Origin: Steinernema hermaphroditum
Lineage: Eukaryota > Nematoda > Chromadorea > Rhabditida > Steinernematidae
DNA length: 64,000 bases
Direction: 5' to 3'
Assembly: GCA_030435675.1 (NCBI GenBank)
Contig: CM059622.1
Coordinates: forward strand, 4,092,001 to 4,156,000
A program made the translations under genes and the position numbers. The notes under the pieces are model-generated. The model had not been told where the DNA came from, ran no database searches, and was given only the letters and a program-made list of their open reading frames with translations. Shown here piece after piece: positions 13,033 through 22,993 of the stretch. Every line of letters begins with the position of its first letter. The first letter of the stretch is position 1.

Positions 13033-13098
13033 AGTCTCAGAAATAGCCACCAAAATTGATTGAATAATTATTTGTTTTTCGCATACAATTGCACTGGT

Positions 13099-13370
13099 TT
13101 AGGAGAGTTTTGTGAGCGTCTTGAACAGCAACTTGTTGAACTGCTAAAAGGTCTACCGTAATCGAGCCTCGGCGAAGAACCTACGCGAACACAGATCCCT
13201 TGGGCCTCGTAGCAGGTGGTTCCGCCGGGACAGCAGGAGCTCCCACTCGGACAGCAGACGGCTTGAGGATAGGGACAGCAGCCTCCGAGGCACTCGGTTC
13301 CTCCGGAGCAGTCGGCAGAGGCCAGGGCGAAGAGGGAGACGAGGAGAAGGAGAGTCAAGAAGGTCTTCAT
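13099..13370 (-). CDS. Secreted granulin-like peptide A1
   Basis: Two exons (13370-13185, 13143-13099) around a 41-nt intron encode 76 residues. The signal peptide is MKTFLTLLLLVSLFALASA. The mature part has ten cysteines arranged C-C-CC-CC-CC-C-C, with GGCCPYPQAVCC and SCCPGGTTC, which matches the N-terminal half of a granulin/epithelin module (GCCP-PQAVCC-HCCP). Exon 2 adds a 14-residue tail, QFNKLLFKTLTKLS, basic and amphipathic if helical. Reading through the intron gives a longer frame, but all four paralogues conserve the donor, acceptor and tail, so the spliced form is preferred. Role unknown; a gut-secreted or immune peptide is plausible but inferred. Confidence 0.85.
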
Positions 13371-13701
13371 GGTGAGAGGAGATGGAGAAGTTGGGTTGTG
13401 GTGGAGTGAATGGATCGAATTCTTTTATAGAGCGCTTTGTTTTCTGTCTGTGTTAACCGTGCCGGGCAATCCACACGTGGAGGGTGGCCTTTTGTAGGCA
13501 CACGGAAGTGATAAGGACCTCTAAGAAGGTTGATGCGAGCACATTTGTGGCGCTTTGTACCTCCCTTTCATCGTTTTAGTATTGCTTCTTATCAGTGACG
13601 TAAGTGGCCCGGCACGACCCACGCACTCAAAAACAAACGATACTATAAATGGCCAGTCTTGGCACGGTCCTCATCAACCAACAGCTTCCTCTCCTCTCAC
13701 C
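13371..13701. promoter_or_regulatory. Bidirectional promoter of granulin-like pair A
   Basis: The 331-bp spacer between two divergent starts has a TATA box on each strand (TATAAAA, minus, 13423-13429; TATAAAT, plus, 13644-13650). It also has two GATA sites: TGATAAGG at 13509-13516 and the complement of ACTGATAAGA at 13587-13596. The spacer is closely similar, inverted, to 30417-30747. ACTGATAA is the known gut ELT-2-type site in C. elegans; intestinal expression here is inference. Confidence 0.7.
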
Positions 13702-13964
13702 ATGAAGACCTTCTTGACTCTCCTTCTCCTCGTCTCCCTGGCCTCTGCCGACTGCTCCGGAGGAACCGAGTGCTCCGGAGGCTGCTGTCCCTATCCTCAA
13801 GCCGTCTGCTGTCCGAGTGGAAACTCCTGCTGTCCCGGCGGGACCACCTGCTACGAGGCCCAGGGGATCTGTGTTCGCGTAGGTTCAAGAATTTGACAAA
13901 ACTAATTCATACGTTGTAGCAATTTGAAAAGATAGCGTTCAAGACGCTGGTAAAGACACCTTGA
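13702..13964 (+). CDS. Secreted granulin-like peptide A2
   Basis: Two exons (13702-13878, 13920-13964) with a 41-nt intron encode 73 residues. The signal peptide is three residues shorter than in the paralogues (MKTFLTLLLLVSLASA). The ten-cysteine half-granulin is intact. This copy is the most diverged: its intron sequence differs after the first eight bases, and its tail reads QFEKIAFKTLVKTP, with the basic/hydrophobic pattern kept although much of the sequence changed. It is divergently transcribed from A1, with ATGs 331 bp apart. Confidence 0.82.
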
Positions 13965-14045
13965 TCAACGTTGTGATTTCTTAACTTGTTATGATTACTG
14001 TAATATGCTCCAATGGTAAAGATTCTGTGATATAATTGTGTACGG

Positions 14046-14705
14046 TCATCTAACAACATCTTTGGAACCATCGTTCACATCATCCAAAACACTTTCTGTG
14101 ATCTTCTTCAAGATGTCATGAACGGTTCCAGCGTCCGCTTTCTCCTCCGTGCCTTCTTCTTCTGAAGAAGAATCCTCCGCGCACAGCTCAAGTCGACGTT
14201 TCCTCGATCGATGGAATGTTCTCGTCAGAACCGCCTGGGATGATGCATGCACGAGAGCCTCTTCTGTCAACGACCCTCTTATGGCTTCCACCGTCTCTCG
14301 AGCAGCCGCTGGATCCTTATCTTCTTGCGCAGTCCTAGCTGCAGCTTCTAGGACATCTCGAGCCAGACGGACCTGAACCCATAGTAATCTACCCTGTGAG
14401 ATTTAAAATCCTACCTGAGCGGCTCCTGGACTTGGAGTATGGTGGTGTTCCCAGACGACGTGTCCCATTCCTGTGGAAATGTTTATCCGAGCCCTTCCGC
14501 GGCATTTTGTGTCGACACACCTGAAGGAGCCCCAGCCTTCGGTTCTCTTGAGCATCTTGTCCAGACGATACGAATAGCCGGCGTGCATGAAGATGCCAGT
14601 TCCGAACTTTTCCACGGACGTTCGGTTCTTCTTTGAAGAGTAGCTTTCGAACTGGACAAGCTCTACTTCTTCCTCTGAAATGGGGACGTGACAAGCAGTC
14701 CTCAC
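14046..14705 (-). CDS. FLYWCH zinc-finger protein 1
   Basis: Exons 14705-14415 and 14372-14046 join across a 42-nt intron to about 206 residues. Residues about 10-90 form a FLYWCH-type finger: aromatic positions (QFESYSS, YSYRLDKML), W-x3-C (WGSFRC), CRGRARI and a terminal HHHTP. The rest is a helical, charged tail with a basic cluster (HRSRKRRLEL) like a nuclear signal and an acidic SSSEEEGTEE. FLYWCH proteins bind DNA and, in worms, repress microRNA genes. No ATG is in frame; the frame is open through a GTG at 14705, so a short first exon or other start is missing. It is a tandem paralogue of the gene at 14858-15497. Confidence 0.72.
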
Positions 14706-14857
14706 TGTGCCTGGGATAGATATGCCGCAACCACAGGGGAAAAGTCCCCCTTCCCCATCATCACCTAATTCGTTCTTTTAGTTTTTTTGGATGATGGTCG
14801 ACTTCGTCTTGGCTCCCCTTTCTGTGGTGTACTTTCAAAAACGGCCCCAATTGGCTT

Positions 14858-15497
14858 TTAGTTCAATAGATTAGGATGAGGAGCCTCCAAAGTAGGAGCT
14901 TCCCCAGAGGGACCCTGTACAGAAGATAAAGCCCCACCTTTCTCCTTCATCACACGTTTCTTCTTGCTGCACTCCACATCAGGATTTCTCCTCTTCAGCG
15001 ATCGCTGGAAATTCCGTTCGAACACTTCCGACGACGACGTTTCGGCTAGGACCTCTTCGCTGAGGGTGCTCCTTATCGCCTCGACCGCCGCCTTCACCAT
15101 CTCACCGCCACCATCAGCAGCTGTGGTCCGCGCTGCTACTTCCAGGGCGTCTTTGGCTAATCGTACCTGGAACGTTCCGTCTGAATCTACCGTATAAGCC
15201 TTCCCTAACCTGGGCTTCAGCATCGGAGGGAGGGTGATCGTGGGCGGCGACGACTTTTCCCATCCCAGTCACTGGGTTCACTTTCGCTCTCCCGTGGCAT
15301 TTGATGTCTGTGCACCGGTAGGAACCCATCCCAACCTCTCGTTTCAGCATCTTGTCCAGACGATACGAGAAGCCGTCGTTCATGTAGATCCCCGTGCCAA
15401 ATTTTTCGACAGATGTCCGATTTCGTTTCGATGAGAAGCTTTGGAACTGAATGAGATCGGGCTCGGAAGAACATGAAGGTTCTATTACAGGGGACAT
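14858..15497 (-). CDS. FLYWCH zinc-finger protein 2
   Basis: Exons 15497-15210 and 15166-14858 (43-nt intron) encode 198 residues from a clear ATG (MSPVIEPS). The finger reads QFQSFSSKRNRTSVEKFGTG, then SYRLDKMLK, GSYRC, CHGRAKV and AHDHPP. It shares intron position and phase with FLYWCH protein 1, including the exon-2 start VRLA[RK]D, so the two are a tandem duplication. The tail carries LKRRNPDVECSKKKR, a probable nuclear localisation signal. A transcription-factor role is inferred from family knowledge. Confidence 0.8.
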
Positions 15498-16714
15498 GGT
15501 CTAAAAATGGAAGATACAGTAGTCTCTTGATTCGACAGTTAGAAAGGAGTTTCCACGTACAAGACAATGTACATGTGGTCTACGTAGGCCACCAATCGTT
15601 CACAAAGAGCACGGGTTCCGTGACACATGCATGTGCGTGAGAGATTTCCAAGAAAGTGAGAAGGTCAAATAGCGTAGGATGGCGCAGCTTTTGTGAAGAT
15701 TTAGGTTTTATCGACTTGCAACAAAATTTTCTAAAGAATGATGATAAATCTTCAAGGATACGGCAGGAAAAAGGCAAACAACTGGAAGTAATTATATTGT
15801 GCTGTTAAATATATCTCTCTAGGGAAGAAACATTCTCAAAGTCAGAGTTTTTCATTGTATTTCCCAGGCGAAAGCCAAGCAAGCTACCCTTGAAAGGGCT
15901 GATCGACATTTAAGTGCTGCTCTGTTACAGGTCACTTCGAGTCGTCTTTTTTCGACTCGGCTCGGTGACTCAGCGTTTTGTGCCTCGAATGCCAACCCTA
16001 CTCTGTTATATAAACGGTAATTGCAAGCGCGATTGCAAAACAAATACACTTATACTTATGAATTTATCTGCTGCACGGACTAAGGGTACATTTCAAGATA
16101 CGGACACATAGCAAGAAATCCAGAACTTCATCAGTTCATGAATTCCATGGAATGAGCCAAACCTCGAAGGCGAAGTCCAATTAAAGGTCGCCGAAGCGCA
16201 GATATCAGCGCAGAACGAGGTTTTGAGGGTAAATAAGCGCGAAACGGCAGAGAGATGAGCAGAGGAGCCGGGGTGGCCGTGGGAGGGAAGGCGCCGCCGG
16301 AGAGAAGTAGGATGCGAGAGGCGCCGTCGGTCGTCATTTGGGCGCCACCGCTCCGCGCCGCCGTCAATACCGCGCCCGGCGCACTTTACAGCTCCGCCGT
16401 TGGGCGCCGGCGACGGAAATCGATTTTTTTGTGCGCGCTGAAATGATGGCAGTTAGGGCGATGCGTCTTTTTGGCGTCGATAGGAGCGGCGTGGGAGGAT
16501 AAGCACGGCGGCGACGGATGCGTGAGTGTGCAAAGAAGCGCTCAATTAGCATAACTTAGAGATTGTAAAAGGGAAAAACACTTTCGGTCCCACTTACGCT
16601 TGAGATTACGGTATCTCAACAGCTAAAATCTACGCACAACTTTTGCGCCTGTTGTACAGTAAAGTAATTTTATTATTGTTTGGAAATATTCAATTCAATG
16701 TGCAAAGGAGAAGA
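15498..16714. other. Intergenic, no supported gene
   Basis: Upstream of FLYWCH 2 and downstream of phosphatase 1. It includes an AT-rich half (15580-16130) and a GC-rich islet (16250-16420) with open frames on both strands that look compositional. No domain or splice-supported exon was seen. Confidence 0.35.
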
Positions 16715-17922
16715 TCACTGTTTGCAGAGGTCGATTCCACAGCTCGACTGCCAGTCGGAGATCGCCTTCGGCTGGATGAGCTGGATGAAGTCGACGACGG
16801 GGACCCAAACGCCGTCCTCCTTGGCCAGCTTCTGGAGATCGTCGGTGTAGACGGCCTGGTAGATGACGTGGTCGTCGACGGGGTTCGGGTCGTGGTCGAG
16901 GAGACGGAGCTGGAACCCGGCCTCGGGGGAGCGCCGCACTTCGATGAGGAAGCCGGCCGAGGTGGTGATCTCGTGGCGGACGATGTGGAGAGCCTTCATC
17001 AGTGAGAGGGTCACCTCCGTGTGCTGAATGGGTACTGTAGGAGGGGGAGGATAGGGGTGGGACCTACAGAGGCGTATCCGATGATCTTGAGGTCGTTCTG
17101 TCCGGCCTGGAGCTTCTGGAGGTTGGAGATGACGTGCTGGAGCCAGACGCCGGCCATCAGGTCGCGGCAGGGAGCGTACTCGGCGCAGGCGATCTGGTGG
17201 TTCTCGGCGAAGGAGAGGATCTCGGCGCGGAGGGAGGCGGCCGAGTGTCCCTCGAGGTTCGGTTTGGTTATCCAGGCGGGATAGGGCGCCGCGTAGAGGT
17301 CCATGTTGATGACGTTGTCGGCGAGGTCGGCGGCGTTGCTGATCGAGGCGTTCCAGCCGGTGTGCGCGGCGATGTAGTCGAGGAGGGGCTTCTTGGCCTC
17401 CGTCAGGTTCACCAGGTGAGGGAGGTTGTCGTCGGAGATGGGCTGCCAGGCGGCATCGCTCTCGGGACACGCCACCGCGTACATCCGGAGCATCGGGTCG
17501 TCGATGGCGTAGGGCACGGGACTCCACTGGAGACCGGCGTCGAAGGAGGCGTAGCCCTGAGGCGGATAGAGGCCGGCCAGCGCCGCCTGGAGGGTCATCT
17601 GGCACCGGTTGGCGCTGGAGGAGAAGAAGCGTGCCTCGGCGGGCACGAAGTTCTCGTCGACGAGTCCCGCCACGAACTTTCGGAGCTCGCGGCCGAATCC
17701 GAACGCCTGACGTTTCCCGAACGACGTCAGCTCGACGGGCCCTTCTTGGCCCCAGTCCCGAGGCGCGTCCGGGACGAACTTCTCGGGGTTGCGGTTGCCG
17801 TGGCGGGTGCCGAAGAAGACGAGTACGGTATCGTTGTCGAGGGTCGCCGAGGTGTTGGGGACGGACTCGTGGGCCGTCGCCAAGGAGAAGAGCGCCGCTA
17901 GAAGAACCAGACGAGGGGACAT
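16715..17922 (-). CDS. Secreted histidine acid phosphatase, copy 1
   Basis: Two exons (17922-17064, 17034-16715) with a 29-nt intron give 392 residues, normal for the family. A signal peptide (MSPRLVLLAALFSLATA) is followed by the catalytic RHGNRNP box, the WGQEGPVELTSFGKRQ segment and SSSANRCQ...AGLYPP, all family landmarks. The usual HD proton-donor motif is not found; at the expected place the protein reads QHTEVTLSLMKAL, with H-x-E as in MINPP-type enzymes (HAE). The C-terminus CGIDLCKQ may form a disulfide. Probably a gut or secreted phosphomonoesterase, substrate unknown. It is nearly identical to copy 2, 4,017 bp away. Confidence 0.9.
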
Positions 17923-17957
17923 GTTGAGTGATCTGAATTAGCCCTGGCGTTGCACCA

Positions 17958-18042
17958 TTTTTATATCCAAAAGCGGGCGTACTCCACAAATCGACCACTG
18001 TTCACTTTCAATCTGCATGTACTTTATCACTCTCTTATCAGT
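17958..18042 (-). promoter_or_regulatory. Promoter of phosphatase 1: TATA box and GATA site
   Basis: On the minus strand TATAAAAA (17958-17965) lies 36 nt above the ATG, and ACTGATAAGA (complement of 18033-18042) about 110 nt above it. The same ten-base GATA site occurs in both granulin-like promoters. Confidence 0.5.
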
Positions 18043-19622
18043 CCGATCCGTCTGGCGCGTGGACTTCTGATTCTTCCATTGATGTTTATTAGTTTAATCC
18101 GATTATCCGAGTCACACAACTGACTTTTCGTTGTTTGAGTGCCTTTGTGAGTAGCAAAACAGACCGACTATGCATAACATTTGAGTTGATGGATTCGTTC
18201 AGGCCGAACACCACTTCATCCGTTGGTTCCTTATCTCTGTGAGGCCGTCATAAAATAAAAAAAACTTTCAGACGCTGCAATAGACGCTGTCCATCGGTGT
18301 GGGAGCTTTTTTTGTGAATGGTGTGCCGATCAAAATGTTAAGACAAAGAGGATCAGTTAGATTAAATTTTACACCCCACTAGACGACATTGGCGTCTAGT
18401 GATAAGGATACTTTGCTATGAAAAAAGCATTGAGATCGGAAAGATCATTTTGATCAACGGAGTGTAGAGCGCACGAATGCACTTAGGACTTAAACCGTCT
18501 GGAGAAGATTAAGAATGCCACGGGCAAATATCGATCTGAACGAGTATTGACTTCTGATGATGCACTTTGAGTTCAAAAGGATTAACTTTGTGTCTTCAGA
18601 GGAGACTCTCATTCATGATATGTTGCCAAATATTTGCACTAGATTAGAAGTGATATGGTCCTACGTGCTCCAGTTGATACTTGTGTTTTAAGGGTTATAC
18701 GCGTACCTCCAACTGCGGGAATGATGTCACCATTGGTAGTTGCTCTCTCCTTATCCAATATTTCCTTACTCCTTATTCTCCTGCCATCTCTACACTGGTT
18801 TGGAATCCGGAACGGTGGAAATGCTAGTTTTCATGGAGGATCTACTACGCTTGTATTACCATCTCGTAATACATTTTGTATCTTCTGAACCTATCCTTGG
18901 TTCCATGGATTCGAGCTGTTCGGAGTCCTTCGCTGCATGGACGATTATGCACTCCTCCAGTGTCCTTTTCCACAGTAATGCCCCACCTTCGTTATAATTT
19001 CGGAACAGCGACTCATTAGAACTCGCACTAGGATCAGGGTTCCACCGCAAACTGTGGAAACGGTTACGTTAGTACATAGTTTGACTAGTACTCTTATACA
19101 CTGATCTTCATATTGATAATATAACATCATATGTTCTTATAGGCGCAACCTCAGGAAATTATTCGATATGAGAGAGCATAAGTAAGAAAAGAGGTTTGAA
19201 TGGTGCTGAAAGTGTCATAGTACTCTCCTAAGTTATACGATGTGAGACAGCCTACGTCGCCATGTTCTCGTCGAATCATGCGGTCGTCTTATCTTTTCTC
19301 TCCGGTGAAGTCTGCACCAGTGTTACACCAACTCCACTCCTCGACAAGAGCTGCATGGTGCCATTACAAGCGAGGGATAGGCAAACTGAAGGGACATATA
19401 TTTCATACACATCACACTATCTTTCCAATAAATGAATAGTGAAATTATAGTCCTTGAGTAGTAAGTGAACGTTCAAAGATTTTGTCATCCGTGGAATCAA
19501 GCCAATGTTTGCCATTTATGACTAGCAAAAATTCATGTGTTTTAAATCTGTTCATCTTCGTAGCTATGTACTTATCACATTTCACGTTTTGGGATCTGAT
19601 TTTAATGAACACATTTCACAAT
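18043..19622. other. Intergenic, no supported gene
   Basis: AT-rich DNA without recognisable exons. Open frames of 60-85 codons at 18655-19050 and 19242-19439 overlap in several frames and lack domain content. Confidence 0.35.
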
Positions 19623-20435
19623 TCACGAAAATCCAAAATTAATCATGAAATTGGTCACATCCGAATCGACGTGCGCACGTCTAATAGTCAAGCAGTCGTT
19701 CTTCTTCGTTGGATGGATTAATCTCCAAGCTTCCGTGGCCCATAAACCCAGCTCGTTTTTGATGTACGTGTATCGCACGCTCAGTTCATCGAAAATCTCT
19801 TTCGGATCCACAGCAACGGTCAGACTGGCCGTTCTCTTGCTGGAGACTTGTTCGCAGCGGTCGCCTATCCACCACTTCATGATTTCAGAGGCCGGATTCC
19901 TGTATCCTCTTGGTGGCTCGGCGATGGAGGCGCTTTGATAGTTATAGGCTCTCTATAATAGAGTTTCCGCGGCCTGGGGCTCTACGACGATTTCGCGGTC
20001 CCAGTGGATGGCCATGTCCGCGACTCCACATAGCGTCGAGAGAAATCTCTGGAGTTCACTATTGAAAAGAGCGGTTGAGTCCGAACATTCCAGGTACTGG
20101 ACAGGGCCTGAGATCTTGTCCTGAATGTCAAAAAGCGGCTTCAGAGAATCCGATTCTTCGATATTGTTGTAATCGAGCGTAGTGGCATCGATAGCGCCAA
20201 TGGTGATTCTTTCGTACAAGTAGAAACAAGGTGCGTACTTTTCGAGGTCGTCGATGCTCAGAGCTTCATTTCTACAGTTGAAGAGGTCAAACTTGATACG
20301 TTCTCCGAGGACGAGGAAGCAAATTCTAAGCTTCAGGGTTCTGCCTCTGATCCAGTCGATTTGTTTTTGCCACGCGGAGCCGCGTGTAGCCGAGAGAAGA
20401 TGACTTTTGGAGCCGTCGGAAAGGTAGAAGCACAC
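19623..20435 (-). CDS. Unknown protein between the phosphatase copies
   Basis: Two long open exons (20435-about 20010 and about 19977-19623) join in phase across a 33-nt intron (donor GTC|GTAGAG, acceptor TTATAG), giving about 260 residues. It is acidic and globular-looking with many aromatic residues (CFYLYERITIG, WIRGRTLKLRICF, EIMKWWIGDR, LGLWATEAWRLIHP). No signal peptide or membrane segment is visible in the readable part. I do not recognise a family; F-box-associated worm proteins are a loose possibility. The frame continues upstream through a tandemly repeated ATCATTTCATA and A-run, and the start is unresolved. The 5' end may be truncated. Confidence 0.5.
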
Positions 20436-20731
20436 TTGATTTATGAAATGATTTTTTTTTGCCTATGAAATGATCCTATCCATGGAGAGCGACGGCATTG
20501 GATCCAAAATGATCGAGATGCACACAGGACATACTTTTCACACATAGTCCCATTGTGGTAAAATCGATTGCGACATGTGAATATCAACAGAAGTAACTTA
20601 ACGATAAGACGTTGAAGTCGCCACATGCTGGCCACAGACCACATCTATTCTACATATTATTACCATAGTACAGTGATCGGTTCTGTTTATAAAACACGCA
20701 AAAACCACTGTGCACTGTGCAAAGGAGAAGA

Positions 20732-21939
20732 TCACTGTTTGCAGAGATCGATTCCACAGCTCGACTGCCAGTCGGAGATCGCTTTCGGCTGGATGAGCTG
20801 GATGAAGTCGTCGACGGGGACCCAAACGCCGTCCTCCTTGGCCAGCTTCTGGAGATCGTCGGTGTAGACGGCCTGGTAGATGACGTGGTCGTCGACGGGG
20901 TTCGGGTCGTGGTCGAGGAGACGGAGCTGGAACCCGGCCTCGGGGGAGCGCCGCACTTCGATGAGGAAGCCGGCCGAGGTGGTGATCTCGTGGCGGACGA
21001 TGTGGAGCGCCTTCATCAGTGAGAGGGTCACCTCCGTGTGCTGAATGGGTACTGTAGGAGGGGGAGGATAGGGGTGGGACCTACAGAGGCGTATCCGATG
21101 ATCTTGAGGTCGTTCTGTCCGGCCTGGAGCTTCTGGAGGTTGGAGATGACGTGCTGGAGCCAGACGCCGGCCATCAGGTCGCGGCAGGGAGCGTACTCGG
21201 CGCAGGCGATCTGGTGGTTCTCGGCGAAAGAGAGGATCTCGGCGCGGAGGGAGGCGGCCGAGTGTCCCTCGAGGTTCGGTTTGGTTATCCAGGCGGGATA
21301 GGGCGCCGCGTAGAGGTCCATGTTGATGACGTTGTCGGCGAGGTCGGCGGCGTTGCTGATCGAGGCGTTCCAGCCGGTGTGCGCGGCGATGTAGTCGAGG
21401 AGGGGCTTCTTGGCCTCCGTCAGGTTCACCAGGTGAGGGAGGTTGTCGTCGGAGATTGGCTGCCAGGCGGCATCGCTCTCGGGACACGCCACCGCGTACA
21501 TCCGGAGCATCGGGTCGTCGATGGCGTAGGGCACGGGACTCCACTGGAGACCGGCGTCGAAGGAGGCGTAGCCCTGAGGCGGGTAGAGGCCGGCCAGCGC
21601 CGACTGGAGGGCCATCTGGCACCGGTTGGCGCTGGAGGAGAAGAAGCGTGCCTCGGCGGGTACGAAGTTCTCGTCGACGAGTCCCGCCACGAACTTTCGG
21701 AGCTCGCGGCCGAATCCGAACGCCTGACGTTTCCCGAACGAGGTCAGCTCGACAGGCCCTTCTTGGCCCCAGTCCCGAGGCGCGCCCGGGACGAACTTCT
21801 CGGGGTTGCGGTTGCCGTGGCGGGTGCCGAAGAAGACGAGTACGGTATCGTTGTCGAGGGTCGCCGAAGTGTTGGGGGCGGACTCGTGGGCCGTCGCCAA
21901 GGAGAAGAGCGCCACTAGAAGAATCAGAAGAGGGAACAT
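20732..21939 (-). CDS. Secreted histidine acid phosphatase, copy 2
   Basis: Same structure as copy 1, exactly 4,017 bp further on: exons 21939-21081 and 21051-20732, the same 29-nt intron and 392 residues. The signal peptide differs most (MFPLLILLVALFSLATA). The catalytic RHGNRNP and the atypical QHTEVTLSL box are unchanged. There are only scattered other substitutions, for example PVDDFIQ in place of PVVDFIQ. Flanking DNA is clearly less similar than the coding part. The GATA site at the copy-1 position is degraded here (complement reads ACTGATAGA), so expression may differ. Confidence 0.9.
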
Positions 21940-22993
21940 GCTGGGTGATCTGCCTTCTCCAGCCCAGTGGTGCTCTTATATCCTCTGGAGGAGACTACAA
22001 AGTCGACCATTGTTCGAAATCAATCCACATGTACTCTATCAGTCCGTCCTTATCGTTTCTGTTGCGTTTAGGGACTTTTGTCATACGGACTTTCTGACTG
22101 TTTTCACTCAGATCTACAAGTTTAATGCGATTATTTCCGACGCATTTCCATCGTCGTTTTCGGAAGAGGCATGTGGTCATGTTTTCTGGGCGCTACTGTT
22201 CTCGAATCACACGTAGTGAATTTGATCGTTTGTACCGGTCATCTGTATTAGTTCTTTATCTGGATGATAGTAAGATAAAAAGTCAGACATCGTCGTGGGA
22301 AAGGACCATCTGAGTCGTTTGCAGATCGTGTGCAAGACCTTTTTTCTTGAAGGCGGACTCCTATTTTGTGGTCGTAAAAAGCAAAATGTTCATTTATACT
22401 GTGATCATATTGAAATGCATACATAAAATACAAATTGGGATAATGCACTTGGATTTGGATAGCGCGACAATCAGGGAGTCGCTTATCATTTTGGACCGGA
22501 CTTTGTATATACGGCCTAACAGTATTATTGATTGTGCCTTGGCATGTCTAAGTAAGAAGAAACGTGTGCTCATCAGGAAAGACTTATTCACTACTTGCTG
22601 ACATACAAGCGACCGGTCAAAGGTACAACGCTGTGATCTTCGATGAAAATCGATTGTCTTTGGCGTGCGTAAGGCCAAGCGCAGGTATGAGAAAAAAAGG
22701 AGCTGTGAATATTATTGGTATTAATATTATGATTATTCAATTAATGAGCGCTACCAGTTTACAAAATTTCAGCCGAATTGGCTGGGGGCGCCTTTAAATT
22801 TTCCCTTGTTAGTGCAGTTGTAAACATGAGCAGAATCGTCATCGTCCATACTGATCGGCGTGACAACAATCGTTTTCGAACACAAAAATGAACAAGAACT
22901 GGATCGATCACTGCGAATGCATTTTCAGGGCGGACATTTTCCCACCGAGCAAACAAGTCGAACATGTGAACTCACAAGGAGAGGTAGCAAAGT
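21940..22993. other. Intergenic, no supported gene
   Basis: The first 150 bp are the phosphatase 2 promoter and resemble the copy-1 promoter (TATA-like TTATATCC at about 21977). The rest is AT-rich with short overlapping open frames. Near 22765 there is a fragment (AAATTTCAGCCGAAT) of the inverted repeat described next. Confidence 0.35.

Noticed and set aside
17134..17901. 255-codon plus-strand open frame opposite phosphatase 1 (same at 21151-21918)
   Set aside because: Antisense shadow caused by strong codon bias of the phosphatase gene; no domain.
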